DNA of 20,753 nt from a candidate division TA06 bacterium DG_78 (lineage in GTDB: Bacteria; Hydrothermota; Tepidihabitantia; SM23-42). Shown here in pieces: positions 14,099 to 20,753 of this stretch. The translations under genes and the position numbers were made by a program. The stretch lies in contig LJNI01000014.1 in NCBI GenBank assembly GCA_001303225.1, forward strand, positions 1 through 20,753. Reading direction: 5' to 3'. Under the pieces are notes generated by a model. That model had not been told where the DNA came from. It saw only the letters and a program-made list of their open reading frames with translations, and did no database searches. The first letter of the stretch is position 1. Each line of letters starts with the position of its first letter.

Positions 14099-14550
14099 GT
14101 TACTGGATTTCTATATAGCTTTTTCCACGGTTCATTTTTGATTCTTTCATAATTTTCAATAGCATTCTGCAATGTGGTGACAGCAAGTAGTGCACAGTGC
14201 TTATTTTCTCGGGGAAGACCATCACAGTAGTTAAGCAAATCTTTCTGTGTTATTTTTTTTGCATCAGCAATTGATTTTCCTGCTACCAGCACGGTTATCA
14301 TACTACCGCAAGATATGGTTGACCCACATCCATCAGTGTCGAATGTACATTTTATGATTTTATTATTTTTGACGTTTATTGAAATTTCCATGGTATCTCC
14401 ACACTGCCCAGTTATTTTCGCATACCCATCAGCATTGCTCATGATGCCCCAGTTTCTTGGGTGCTTCCAGTGTTCGATAACCATTTTTGAATAATCAAGC
14501 TTAAGGTGTTCTATGATTTTTTCCTGGAGTTCTTTTGCGATATTATCCAT
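14095..14550 (-). CDS. IscU/NifU-type iron-sulfur cluster scaffold
   Basis: 151 residues from the ATG at 14550 (an in-frame TTG at 14556 is less likely). The three scaffold cysteines and the conserved Asp and His are all present: C50-G-D52 (IscU C37/D39), C75 (C63) in DGCGSTISCGS, and H118-C119 (H105/C106). Extra cysteines at 68, 81 and 109 are unusual for IscU; C81 is six residues after the second ligand. An N-terminal helix of about 13 extra residues is present. It should assemble 2Fe-2S or 4Fe-4S clusters in the cytosol, but no IscS/NifS or HscA partner is near. The ATG follows the treT stop by 14 bases with no ribosome binding site. Why it sits in a trehalose operon is unclear. Confidence 0.85.
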   Translation of the reverse strand: MDNIAKELQEKIIEHLKLDYSKMVIEHWKHPRNWGIMSNADGYAKITGQCGDTMEISINVKNNKIIKCTFDTDGCGSTISCGSMITVLVAGKSIADAKKITQKDLLNYCDGLPRENKHCALLAVTTLQNAIENYERIKNEPWKKLYRNPVT

Positions 14551-14564
14551 ATACAATAGAAATT

Positions 14565-15782
14565 TTAACTTTCTAACATTTCGCTCACCAACGTCATGTA
14601 ATCTAACAAGGAGCGTGTGATGAGAAATTTCTCTTTCACAACCTCTTTTCCTTTCTGTCCAAATTTCTGTGCGAGTTTAGGGGTTTTCATAATATCGATA
14701 ATTCTTTCGGCGAATCCAGCTATATCCTGAGAATCGACAAGATAACCATTTTCAGCATCTTTTATCTGTAGTGGTATTCCGCCGACATTCGAAGCAACAA
14801 CAGGTTTTTCCTTCCACAGCGCCTCTGTTATTGACAGTCCGAATCCTTCTCTGATCGATTTTTGAAGGATGACTGCTGCTTTCCTCTGCAATGCATTGAC
14901 GAGGATGTTGCTTTCTGAAGTAATCAGTATGACATCGCCATTCTTTGTATAATTGTTCGTTTTCTTTTTTACTTGTTCGTATACCTTAACACTCTCAGGA
15001 TCATCAGTAGCCATACTACCACAGAGTACGAGTCGACAATCTATTTTTTCCTTAACGAGTTTAAAAATCTCGACGATACCAACAGGATCTTTCCATTTAT
15101 CAAATCGCGAAATTTGACATAAGATTGGTTTGTCTGTAGGAATGCCAAATTTTTTGAGATATTTATCTATTGTTTTTTGTGAGATTTCAATGTTTTTAGG
15201 AGATAGTGGATCTATAGACGGATGAATAACTCTTTGCTCTACAGGTAAGTCATTTCTTTTATACTTATTATGTGAAAAAATGATACTATCATAACGCAGT
15301 ATATAGTGTTTGAGAAATGTCCAGAGCTCTTGATGAGGATTTGATACATCTATATGAACCCTCCATATCCATGGCTGTCTTTTCTTATAAAACTTAATCA
15401 TGGAGAGTGGTTGTGGGTCGTGTACAATAACACAATTGTGATTTGAGAGGTGTGTGTACAATGAGAAATCAACGTTGGTCTGGACATAAATCTTTTTTTT
15501 CATCTCAGTAAGATTCAATGAATCACCCTGTAGTGCGTTGTGAAATTTTTTTGTTATATTGAAAAAATCCTGTGAACCACGCAATTGCCTCCATCCTGTT
15601 TCCACTCCTATTTCGTTCATGAGCGGAACAAGGGCACTCAGTATTTCAGCAACACCACCACCGTAGTATGTTGAGTTAATATGAACAACAGTTTTCCCGT
15701 AGAGATGTCGGGCAGCTTTATATATTTTAAACATTATATCTTCTTCAACTATTTTTGCGTATTCTTCAATTCGATAGGCCAT
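14565..15782 (-). CDS. treT: Trehalose glycosyltransferring synthase TreT (GT4), copy 2
   Basis: 405 residues. Motifs as in copy 1: VVHINSTYYGGGVAEIL, KKFHNALQGD, VIVHDPQP, RVHIDVSNP, SIDPLSPKN, QISRFDKWKDPVG, GSMATDDPE and REGFGLSITEALW. NDP-glucose plus glucose gives trehalose plus NDP, reversible in characterised thermophile enzymes. It lies directly downstream of a trehalose-type ABC importer, as in Thermococcus, where TreT can turn imported trehalose into NDP-glucose and glucose. The start is supported by GGAG (complement of 15792-15795) nine bases before the ATG. The 107-base gap after malG carries a good promoter, so it can be expressed apart from the transporter. Confidence 0.94.
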   Translation of the reverse strand: MAYRIEEYAKIVEEDIMFKIYKAARHLYGKTVVHINSTYYGGGVAEILSALVPLMNEIGVETGWRQLRGSQDFFNITKKFHNALQGDSLNLTEMKKKIYVQTNVDFSLYTHLSNHNCVIVHDPQPLSMIKFYKKRQPWIWRVHIDVSNPHQELWTFLKHYILRYDSIIFSHNKYKRNDLPVEQRVIHPSIDPLSPKNIEISQKTIDKYLKKFGIPTDKPILCQISRFDKWKDPVGIVEIFKLVKEKIDCRLVLCGSMATDDPESVKVYEQVKKKTNNYTKNGDVILITSESNILVNALQRKAAVILQKSIREGFGLSITEALWKEKPVVASNVGGIPLQIKDAENGYLVDSQDIAGFAERIIDIMKTPKLAQKFGQKGKEVVKEKFLITRSLLDYMTLVSEMLES

Positions 15783-15846
15783 ACATTCTGTCTCCTTTCA
15801 TACCTTCACTACTTTTTTATATTGCATCCATGTTAAAGTTTTAATT

Positions 15847-15874
15847 ATTATACAAAATTTTTCATCATTTTCAA
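15847..15874 (-). promoter_or_regulatory. Internal promoter for treT copy 2
   Basis: Minus strand: TTGAAA (complement of 15869-15874), 16-base spacer, TATAAT (complement of 15847-15852). Predicted start near 15840, giving a leader of about 58 bases. Confidence 0.78.
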
Positions 15875-15889
15875 GGATCTTTATATGTG

Positions 15890-16717
15890 TCATTGCTTTA
15901 CTGCTCCTCGCGTAAGCCCCTGAATAATATGTTTTTGGAATACGAGAGCGATTGCGATGACAGGTATACAAGAAATAACCGCCGCTGCCATTATGTAACC
16001 CCAAGGTAATTCACCATGCAGACCTTGGAATAGAGCAATGCCTACTGGGACAGTTCTCGTTCTGTAATCTATAGTTAACATGAGTGCAAAGAGGAATTCA
16101 TTAAAAGCAAACATGAGCAGGAGCAGTATTGTTGATAAAAAACCAGGTAGGGTGATGGGGAAAATAATTTTTGTAAGTGTTTGCAGTTTACTTGCACCAT
16201 CAATTTGTGCTGCTTTATCTAGTTCATACGGAATCTGTGAAAAATAACTCATCATTATCCATAGTGCGAGAGGGAGGCTCCATGAAACATAGGGTAGGAT
16301 TAATGCCTGATATGTATTTATCCATCCTAATGCAGCCATAAACTTGTAGAGATATCCAACGATGCTAATCTGTGGAAACATTGACATACTAAGTACAGCA
16401 AACACGAGCAGAATTTTCCCGGGGAATGAAATTCTAGAAACAGCGTAAGCTGCAAGTGCACCAATAAATCCACTCAATAACGCAGCAGCTCCTGCAATGA
16501 TGATGCTGTTTCTTAAGTAGTCTAAAAAATGAAGGTTGTCTAAACGCAAAATATCAATGTAATTTTTTGTGGTTAACTGCGATCCTATATTCACAATGAA
16601 ATCAGCTCGTTCGTTAAATGAAATGATGAGCATCCAGATAAACGGCACTAAACAGAAGACGAGGATAAACAATACACCCAGTGCGAATAATATTTTCTTT
16701 CCAGTATCTTCTTTCAT
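15890..16717 (-). CDS. malG: Sugar ABC transporter permease, MalG type
   Basis: 275 residues with six predicted membrane helices; the first starts near residue 9 (KILFALGVLFILVFCLVPFI). The EAA loop that docks the ATPase is ELDKAAQIDGASKLQTLTKI followed by IFPITLPG, close to the consensus EAA-x3-G-x9-I-x-LP. AFNEFLFALML and the C-terminal QKHIIQGLTRGAVK are typical of CUT1 MalG proteins. It pairs with the MalF-type gene upstream, overlapping it as ATGA. The likely substrate is trehalose or maltose, judged from the binding protein and the trehalose genes around it. No MalK-type ATPase is present in the window. Confidence 0.94.
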   Translation of the reverse strand: MKEDTGKKILFALGVLFILVFCLVPFIWMLIISFNERADFIVNIGSQLTTKNYIDILRLDNLHFLDYLRNSIIIAGAAALLSGFIGALAAYAVSRISFPGKILLVFAVLSMSMFPQISIVGYLYKFMAALGWINTYQALILPYVSWSLPLALWIMMSYFSQIPYELDKAAQIDGASKLQTLTKIIFPITLPGFLSTILLLLMFAFNEFLFALMLTIDYRTRTVPVGIALFQGLHGELPWGYIMAAAVISCIPVIAIALVFQKHIIQGLTRGAVKQ

Positions 16718-17583
16718 AAAATCGAAGTTCTGATTCTGCCAACCTTTATATATGTTAATGCTATAATAAATGAGATAAGGAAAAGGATAACAGAGACTGT
16801 AGAACCATATCCGAAATCACCTAATAAGAAAAATTTGTAGCCGTAGAGTGATAGCGACGTTGTGACGCCGCCTGGACCTCCTTCAGTGATAACGTAAATA
16901 AGATCGAAGACTCTGATTGCATCAATGGTTCTAAACAAGAGGGCAATGATGACAATTGGTTTTATCAATGGAAGTGTAATTTTAAAAAATCTTTGTACGA
17001 AATTTGAACCATCGACTTGTGCTTGATCATAAATATCATTGGGAACTGTTTGTAGTCCAGCGAGGAGAATAATCGCAACGAATGGTGTCGTTCTCCAGAC
17101 ATCGGCTAAAACGAGGGCAGAGAAAGCACCAACTGGACTTCCAAGCCAGTTAATGGATTGGATACCGAACATTTTTAAAAAAAGATTTGCGAGTCCATAG
17201 TCATAACGATAGATAAGTTGCCATATACGTGCTCCGACAATGCTCGGGATTGCCCAGGGAATAAGGCTGATCCCTCGTAAGATTCCTCGGAATCGGAATG
17301 TTTCGTTCAAAACGAGAGCGAAGATCATACCAAAGAACATTTCTAGGGATACTGAAATAAGTGGGAAGAGGAGTGTAAAATATGTTGATTGCCAAAAATG
17401 TCGATCACTTAGCAATCTCACATAATTCTCTAAACCAATAAATTTTTTCGAAATGAATGCAACATCTTGCCATAGACTAGTCCAAAAAGTCCCACAGATA
17501 GGTAATAGAATGAAGAAAGATATGAAAATAACTAGAGGAGCTACGAACAGGAGAGCTTCTTTGAATTCTCTATTTACTTTCAT
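16714..17583 (-). CDS. malF: Sugar ABC transporter permease, MalF type
   Basis: 289 residues, six predicted helices, without the large periplasmic loop of enterobacterial MalF. The EAA loop is IYDQAQVDGSNFVQRFFKI followed by TLPLIKP. IPSIVGARIWQLIY and ITEGGPGGVTTSLSLYGYK are typical of CUT1 permeases. It forms the inner-membrane channel with the MalG-type gene, which overlaps it by four bases. The ATG at 17583 has no ribosome binding site, and a 125-base gap separates it from the binding-protein gene. Confidence 0.94.
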   Translation of the reverse strand: MKVNREFKEALLFVAPLVIFISFFILLPICGTFWTSLWQDVAFISKKFIGLENYVRLLSDRHFWQSTYFTLLFPLISVSLEMFFGMIFALVLNETFRFRGILRGISLIPWAIPSIVGARIWQLIYRYDYGLANLFLKMFGIQSINWLGSPVGAFSALVLADVWRTTPFVAIILLAGLQTVPNDIYDQAQVDGSNFVQRFFKITLPLIKPIVIIALLFRTIDAIRVFDLIYVITEGGPGGVTTSLSLYGYKFFLLGDFGYGSTVSVILFLISFIIALTYIKVGRIRTSIL

Positions 17584-17674
17584 AATTTAGTATTACAATT
17601 ATAGAACGTCATATCAGAAATAGCATGTTCAATAAAAACTGGGAGTGCAACCAGAATAGAGTTTTGATTTATTC

Positions 17675-17696
17675 AAAAAATCGTGGTTGATTTTTT
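17675..17696 (-). other. AT-rich hairpin between the binding-protein and permease genes
   Basis: An eight-base inverted repeat (AAAAAATC with GATTTTTT, six-base loop) lies 13 bases past the binding-protein stop, in the 125-base gap. On the minus strand it ends in a T tract, so it could act as a weak partial terminator that makes the binding protein more abundant than the permeases, a common pattern. The stem has only two G-C pairs, so support is low. Nothing else recognisable was seen in the gap. Confidence 0.3.
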
Positions 17697-17708
17697 ATAT
17701 AGAGGTTA

Positions 17709-18998
17709 TTATTGATTCGAGACATGGTATATATCTACAATCCGTTCTATTTCTTTTTGAGACTGAAATAATGCTTTGTGAGCTGATAATTTGCCAGATA
17801 GACATGCATTGATATGTCTCTGGAGAATTTCTGATAGTTGAGTATAATAGGGAAGATTGGGTCGTGCTGCAGTATATTCGAATGCCTTTTTTAACACAGC
17901 AATATGTGGTACATTCTCTTTAATTTCTGAATCGTCATAAATATCACTTCTACCTGGATTCCAGCCCAAATTCAGTGTTAGTTCTTTTTGTGTTTCATAA
18001 GCGATGATGAATTTTACGAGTTCCCATGCATTATCCTTGTTATCTGAATACTTCGATATTCCAATATGCCATCCACCGAGTGCTGCTGCGTTTTTTCCAT
18101 CTGCGGTTTTTGGTAACAACGTGATGGCTATTTTCCCTTGTACTGGAGAATCTTCTCTCTCATGAAGGCTCCAGGCATAGGGCCAATTTCTCTCAAATAA
18201 TGCATTGCCGGCATCAAAAAATAATCGTACTTCTTCTTCCTTCATTTCAGTAAAGGTATTAGGTGGTGAAATCTTATAGCTATGTATCATATTTTTCATC
18301 AATTCAAGCGCCTCAATATTTTCTTTACAGTTGATGACGATATTTCCATTTTTATCGACAATACCACCACGATGAGAAACAGCAAATTCAAGGAAGGTGC
18401 AAATTAATCCTTCATACTGCGCACCCTGCCAAACAAAACCACGGAATTGTGGATTTTCTTTTTTTTCATGCTTTTGAATAATCTGTGCGCAATGAATAAG
18501 GTCGTCCCACGTTTCAGGAATAACACAACCGTATTTTTCTAGAAGATCTTTTCTGTAATAAAGCAAACCACAATCAATATATACAGGCAGTGCGACTAAT
18601 TTTTTATTATACATGTCTACCTGTTCAATAATACTCTGAAAGAATACATCAACATTTAATGTATCCTTATTAATATAATGAGCAAGTGGCTGCAGCCAAT
18701 CAGAAGCAGCAAATTGACCAACCCAGATGACATCCATCAAAAATACGTCGGGATCTTTCTTCTTTGCCTTTAACGGGATGACTAATCCCTGTCTTCTCTG
18801 GTCTGTGTCTGTTGGTTGCCTTAAAATTTTCACACTTATATTGCTTTTTTCCTTAAATTTTTTTATAAGTATTTCCCAGTACTCGACTTCACTAGGAGCA
18901 CCACCTATTGCGAATGTAAGAGTCGGTGGTTCTTGAGAACAATTTGAAAACAGAATGCATAATATGTATAGTATAATTGAAAGTTTATAGTACTTCAT
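17709..18998 (-). CDS. malE: Trehalose/maltose-type ABC solute-binding lipoprotein
   Basis: 429 residues. A short charged N-terminus, one hydrophobic helix and Cys20 in LFSNCSQ form a lipoprotein signal; Asn at -1 is not canonical. The mature protein follows the pattern of the Thermococcus trehalose/maltose-binding protein: TFAIGGAPSEVEYWEILI, RQPTDTDQRRQGLV, DPDVFLMDVIWVGQFAAS, LPVYIDCGLLYYRKDLLEK, GFVWQGAQYEGL and AALGGWHIGISKYSDN. It captures trehalose or maltose outside the membrane and delivers it to the MalF/MalG pair. The ATG overlaps the OtsAB stop as ATGA, so it is co-translated with the trehalose synthase/phosphatase. Confidence 0.93.
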   Translation of the reverse strand: MKYYKLSIILYILCILFSNCSQEPPTLTFAIGGAPSEVEYWEILIKKFKEKSNISVKILRQPTDTDQRRQGLVIPLKAKKKDPDVFLMDVIWVGQFAASDWLQPLAHYINKDTLNVDVFFQSIIEQVDMYNKKLVALPVYIDCGLLYYRKDLLEKYGCVIPETWDDLIHCAQIIQKHEKKENPQFRGFVWQGAQYEGLICTFLEFAVSHRGGIVDKNGNIVINCKENIEALELMKNMIHSYKISPPNTFTEMKEEEVRLFFDAGNALFERNWPYAWSLHEREDSPVQGKIAITLLPKTADGKNAAALGGWHIGISKYSDNKDNAWELVKFIIAYETQKELTLNLGWNPGRSDIYDDSEIKENVPHIAVLKKAFEYTAARPNLPYYTQLSEILQRHINACLSGKLSAHKALFQSQKEIERIVDIYHVSNQ

Positions 18999-20753
18999 AA
19001 ATTTTGAAGCTCTTGCAACAGTTGTCTTACCTCATAGGGGTATTCGATGTTGTGTTGAGCCTTTGTTATTCCCATACCTACTTTAATCGAATATGATTGT
19101 GTAGAAAGCACCTCAAAAGTATCCTCGTCTGTCCAATCATCTCCAATTGCCATAATAAAATCCCACTTTTCTCTTAAAATCCACCTTAAAGCAGCGTGAC
19201 CCTTACTGATACCAACGTTTTTAACCTCGATTACTTTGCTTCCTTCCAAAATTCCAAGATTAAGGTTATTTGTTAAATAAGAAAGTGCTTCTTTCAGCTC
19301 TCGAGCTCTAATCGATGCCAGTTTAGGATCTGCTTTCCGATAGTGCCACACAAGTGAAAAATCTTTTTCTTCAATAAAAGCACCCGGAGTTCTGTCAACA
19401 TATAGTTCAAGTATTGGTCTAATTTGAACTTTCCATTCACTCATTAGAGGTTCTGTGAGTTCCCACTGTTTCTTATTTTCTTTTATCCAAACACCGTGCT
19501 CAGCAATCAATCCTAAATTTATATTTGCGAACCATTGGTCGAGTATTTGTCTGTTTCTTCCACTTATAATAACAACTTCATTATTTTGTTTTTGAGTAAG
19601 CGTTTTTAAAATTGTGTAAAGTTGTTTGTCGGGTTTTGCTTTTTCCGGTCGATCGATAAAAGAAATGAGTGTGCCATCATAGTCGAGTAGCAGCAGTCTT
19701 CGTTTACTCTTAGCATAATTTTCAATTAAATCCCTTCGAGTTTCTGGTGTTAATCTCTTAGAGATGGTATCTTGTTGGACTTTCTTTATATTATATAAGC
19801 TGTCCATAAAATCAATAGCCCACCGTTCGACATTATAACGTTTAAGCCGTCTTTGCATCGTCTCATTTCTTATAATCTGTTCTTCTTCCGATAACTCTAA
19901 AGCATTTTTTATTGCATCAGCAATCTCATCTTTATTATTAGGATTTACAATGATAGCTTCACCAAGTTCTTTTGATGCACCAGCCATTTCACTCAAGATG
20001 AGCACACCTTTGGAATCAATTTTTGCTGCAAGAAATTCTTTTGCGATAAGATTCATACCATCTCGAAGAGGCGTGATGAGCGCAACGTCTGCAACACTGT
20101 ATAGAGGAACGAGATTTTGAAACGGAAGGTATCGATAGAGATACCAAATAGGCATCCATTCGAGTGTACCAAATTTCCCATTGATTTTGCTAATCAATTC
20201 ATCAACGCGTTTTTTTAACAATGCATACTGATCTACTCCTGTGCGCGAAGGTACTGCTACGAGAATGAGTGTGACCTTCTCTCGATATTTAGGGTTTTTT
20301 TCAAGAAAAGAGTCAAATGCTTCAAGTCTCTCTGGTATTCCCTTTGTGTAGTCCAATCGATCAACCGATAAAATTACTTTCCGTTCACCTACTTTTTTGC
20401 GTATTTTCTTTATTTCTTTCTGAACTTCAATATTGTTGACTGCATGTACAAAGCGTTCATAGTCAATACCCATAGGAAAAGCATCGACTCTTACTATCCG
20501 ATTATCAGCGGTGATCCGTCCAGGAGTGTGTTCATAACCGAGAAGACGGCGTACGCTTTCAATAAAATGATGGACATAATCATAGGTATGAAAACCGATG
20601 AGGTCTGCTCCTAGTATTCCTTCTACAATTTCGTCACGGCACGGTAGAAGCCGGAACACCTCAGAAGAGGGGAATGGAATATGGAGGAAAAATCCAATTG
20701 TTGCATCTGGTAATTTCTTTCGTAAAAACTTGGGGAGGAGCATTAATTGATAA
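18995..20753 (-). CDS. otsAB: Trehalose-6-phosphate synthase/phosphatase fusion (OtsA-OtsB), N-terminus outside window
   Basis: The frame runs out of the window; the ATG at 20743 is internal, since the in-frame residues YQL before it extend the OtsA segment YQLMLLPKFLRKKLPDA. About 585 residues are seen. GT20 synthase part: GFFLHIPFPSSE, ADLIGFHTYDYV, VDRLDYTKGI, and RDGMNLIAKEF (UDP-glucose binding). After about residue 345 of the visible part comes a HAD-type phosphatase: DYDGTL (nucleophile Asp codon at 19682-19684), VIISGRNR, GLIAEHG, and IGDDWTDEDTF (metal-binding acidic motif). The protein makes trehalose-6-phosphate from UDP-glucose and glucose-6-phosphate, then removes the phosphate. 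Fusions of this kind occur in several bacteria as well as in fungi and plants. About 130-150 N-terminal residues are missing. It is followed by the sugar importer with ATGA overlap. Confidence 0.95.
   Translation of the reverse strand, partial: YQLMLLPKFLRKKLPDATIGFFLHIPFPSSEVFRLLPCRDEIVEGILGADLIGFHTYDYVHHFIESVRRLLGYEHTPGRITADNRIVRVDAFPMGIDYERFVHAVNNIEVQKEIKKIRKKVGERKVILSVDRLDYTKGIPERLEAFDSFLEKNPKYREKVTLILVAVPSRTGVDQYALLKKRVDELISKINGKFGTLEWMPIWYLYRYLPFQNLVPLYSVADVALITPLRDGMNLIAKEFLAAKIDSKGVLILSEMAGASKELGEAIIVNPNNKDEIADAIKNALELSEEEQIIRNETMQRRLKRYNVERWAIDFMDSLYNIKKVQQDTISKRLTPETRRDLIENYAKSKRRLLLLDYDGTLISFIDRPEKAKPDKQLYTILKTLTQKQNNEVVIISGRNRQILDQWFANINLGLIAEHGVWIKENKKQWELTEPLMSEWKVQIRPILELYVDRTPGAFIEEKDFSLVWHYRKADPKLASIRARELKEALSYLTNNLNLGILEGSKVIEVKNVGISKGHAALRWILREKWDFIMAIGDDWTDEDTFEVLSTQSYSIKVGMGITKAQHNIEYPYEVRQLLQELQNL

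Noticed and set aside
14551..14610. Possible promoter for the IscU-like gene inside the end of treT
   Set aside because: The best pair (TTGGTG, 18 bases, TAAAAT) has only a half-matching -35 box and breaks the 16-base pattern of the other promoters.
17584..17625. Possible promoter for malF (CTGATA-N16-TAATAC, or the TATAAT 14 bases before the ATG)
   Set aside because: The first has a poor -10 box and the second has no -35 box at a usable distance; read-through from otsAB-malE is simpler.

Overview
The window looks like chromosomal DNA of an AT-rich bacterium. The bacterial call rests on sigma-70-type promoters (TTGACA/TATAAT-like hexamers) and Shine-Dalgarno sites of the GGAGG type in front of several genes. 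Several proteins resemble those of anaerobes, thermophiles and Thermococcales: TreT, a TMBP-like sugar-binding protein, archaeal-type glyoxylate reductase, CxxC-type DUF89 and a COG0731-type radical SAM protein. A deep-branching anaerobic or thermophilic lineage fits, but the phylum cannot be fixed from the sequence alone. Coding density is very high, most neighbours overlap by a few bases, and no tRNA, rRNA, CRISPR array, transposase or phage gene was seen.

Region 1 (1-5033): the C-terminal part of an alpha-2-macroglobulin with an intact thioester motif and a good terminator, then an MscS channel on the minus strand. Divergent from mscS is a plus-strand run: class I methyltransferase, a 32-residue one-helix membrane peptide, a compact structured repeat, and a membrane-anchored protein of unknown function whose GTG start lies inside the repeat.

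Region 2 (5040-8378, minus): a five-gene operon with every junction overlapping: DUF1858 protein, a zinc-ribbon/Nudix/PanD (aspartate decarboxylase) fusion, a DUF89 phosphatase-like protein that seems to start at ACG, a COG0731-type radical SAM protein and a cysteine-rich DUF6125-like protein. PanD makes beta-alanine for pantothenate/CoA, and some DUF89 proteins are 4'-phosphopantetheine phosphatases, so a CoA-metabolism or metabolite-repair module is a reasonable inference. This is the most novel part of the window.

Region 3 (8451-13031, plus): an FmdE-like protein, glyoxylate/hydroxypyruvate reductase and glycerate kinase, followed from a new promoter by DUF5752 and the first TreT trehalose synthase.

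Region 4 (13099-20753, minus, convergent with region 3): a trehalose operon: OtsA-OtsB fusion (its N-terminus lies beyond the window), a TMBP-like lipoprotein, two MalF/MalG-type permeases and a second TreT with its own promoter. The tail is an IscU-like scaffold, a metallophosphoesterase and an NTF2/SnoaL-like protein. Trehalose can thus be made from UDP-glucose and glucose-6-phosphate, imported, and interconverted with NDP-glucose plus glucose. The transporter ATPase is not in the window.

Across the window, six promoters that can be read by eye all have exactly 16 bases between the hexamers. Three of them sit so close to start codons that their mRNAs should be leaderless or nearly so.
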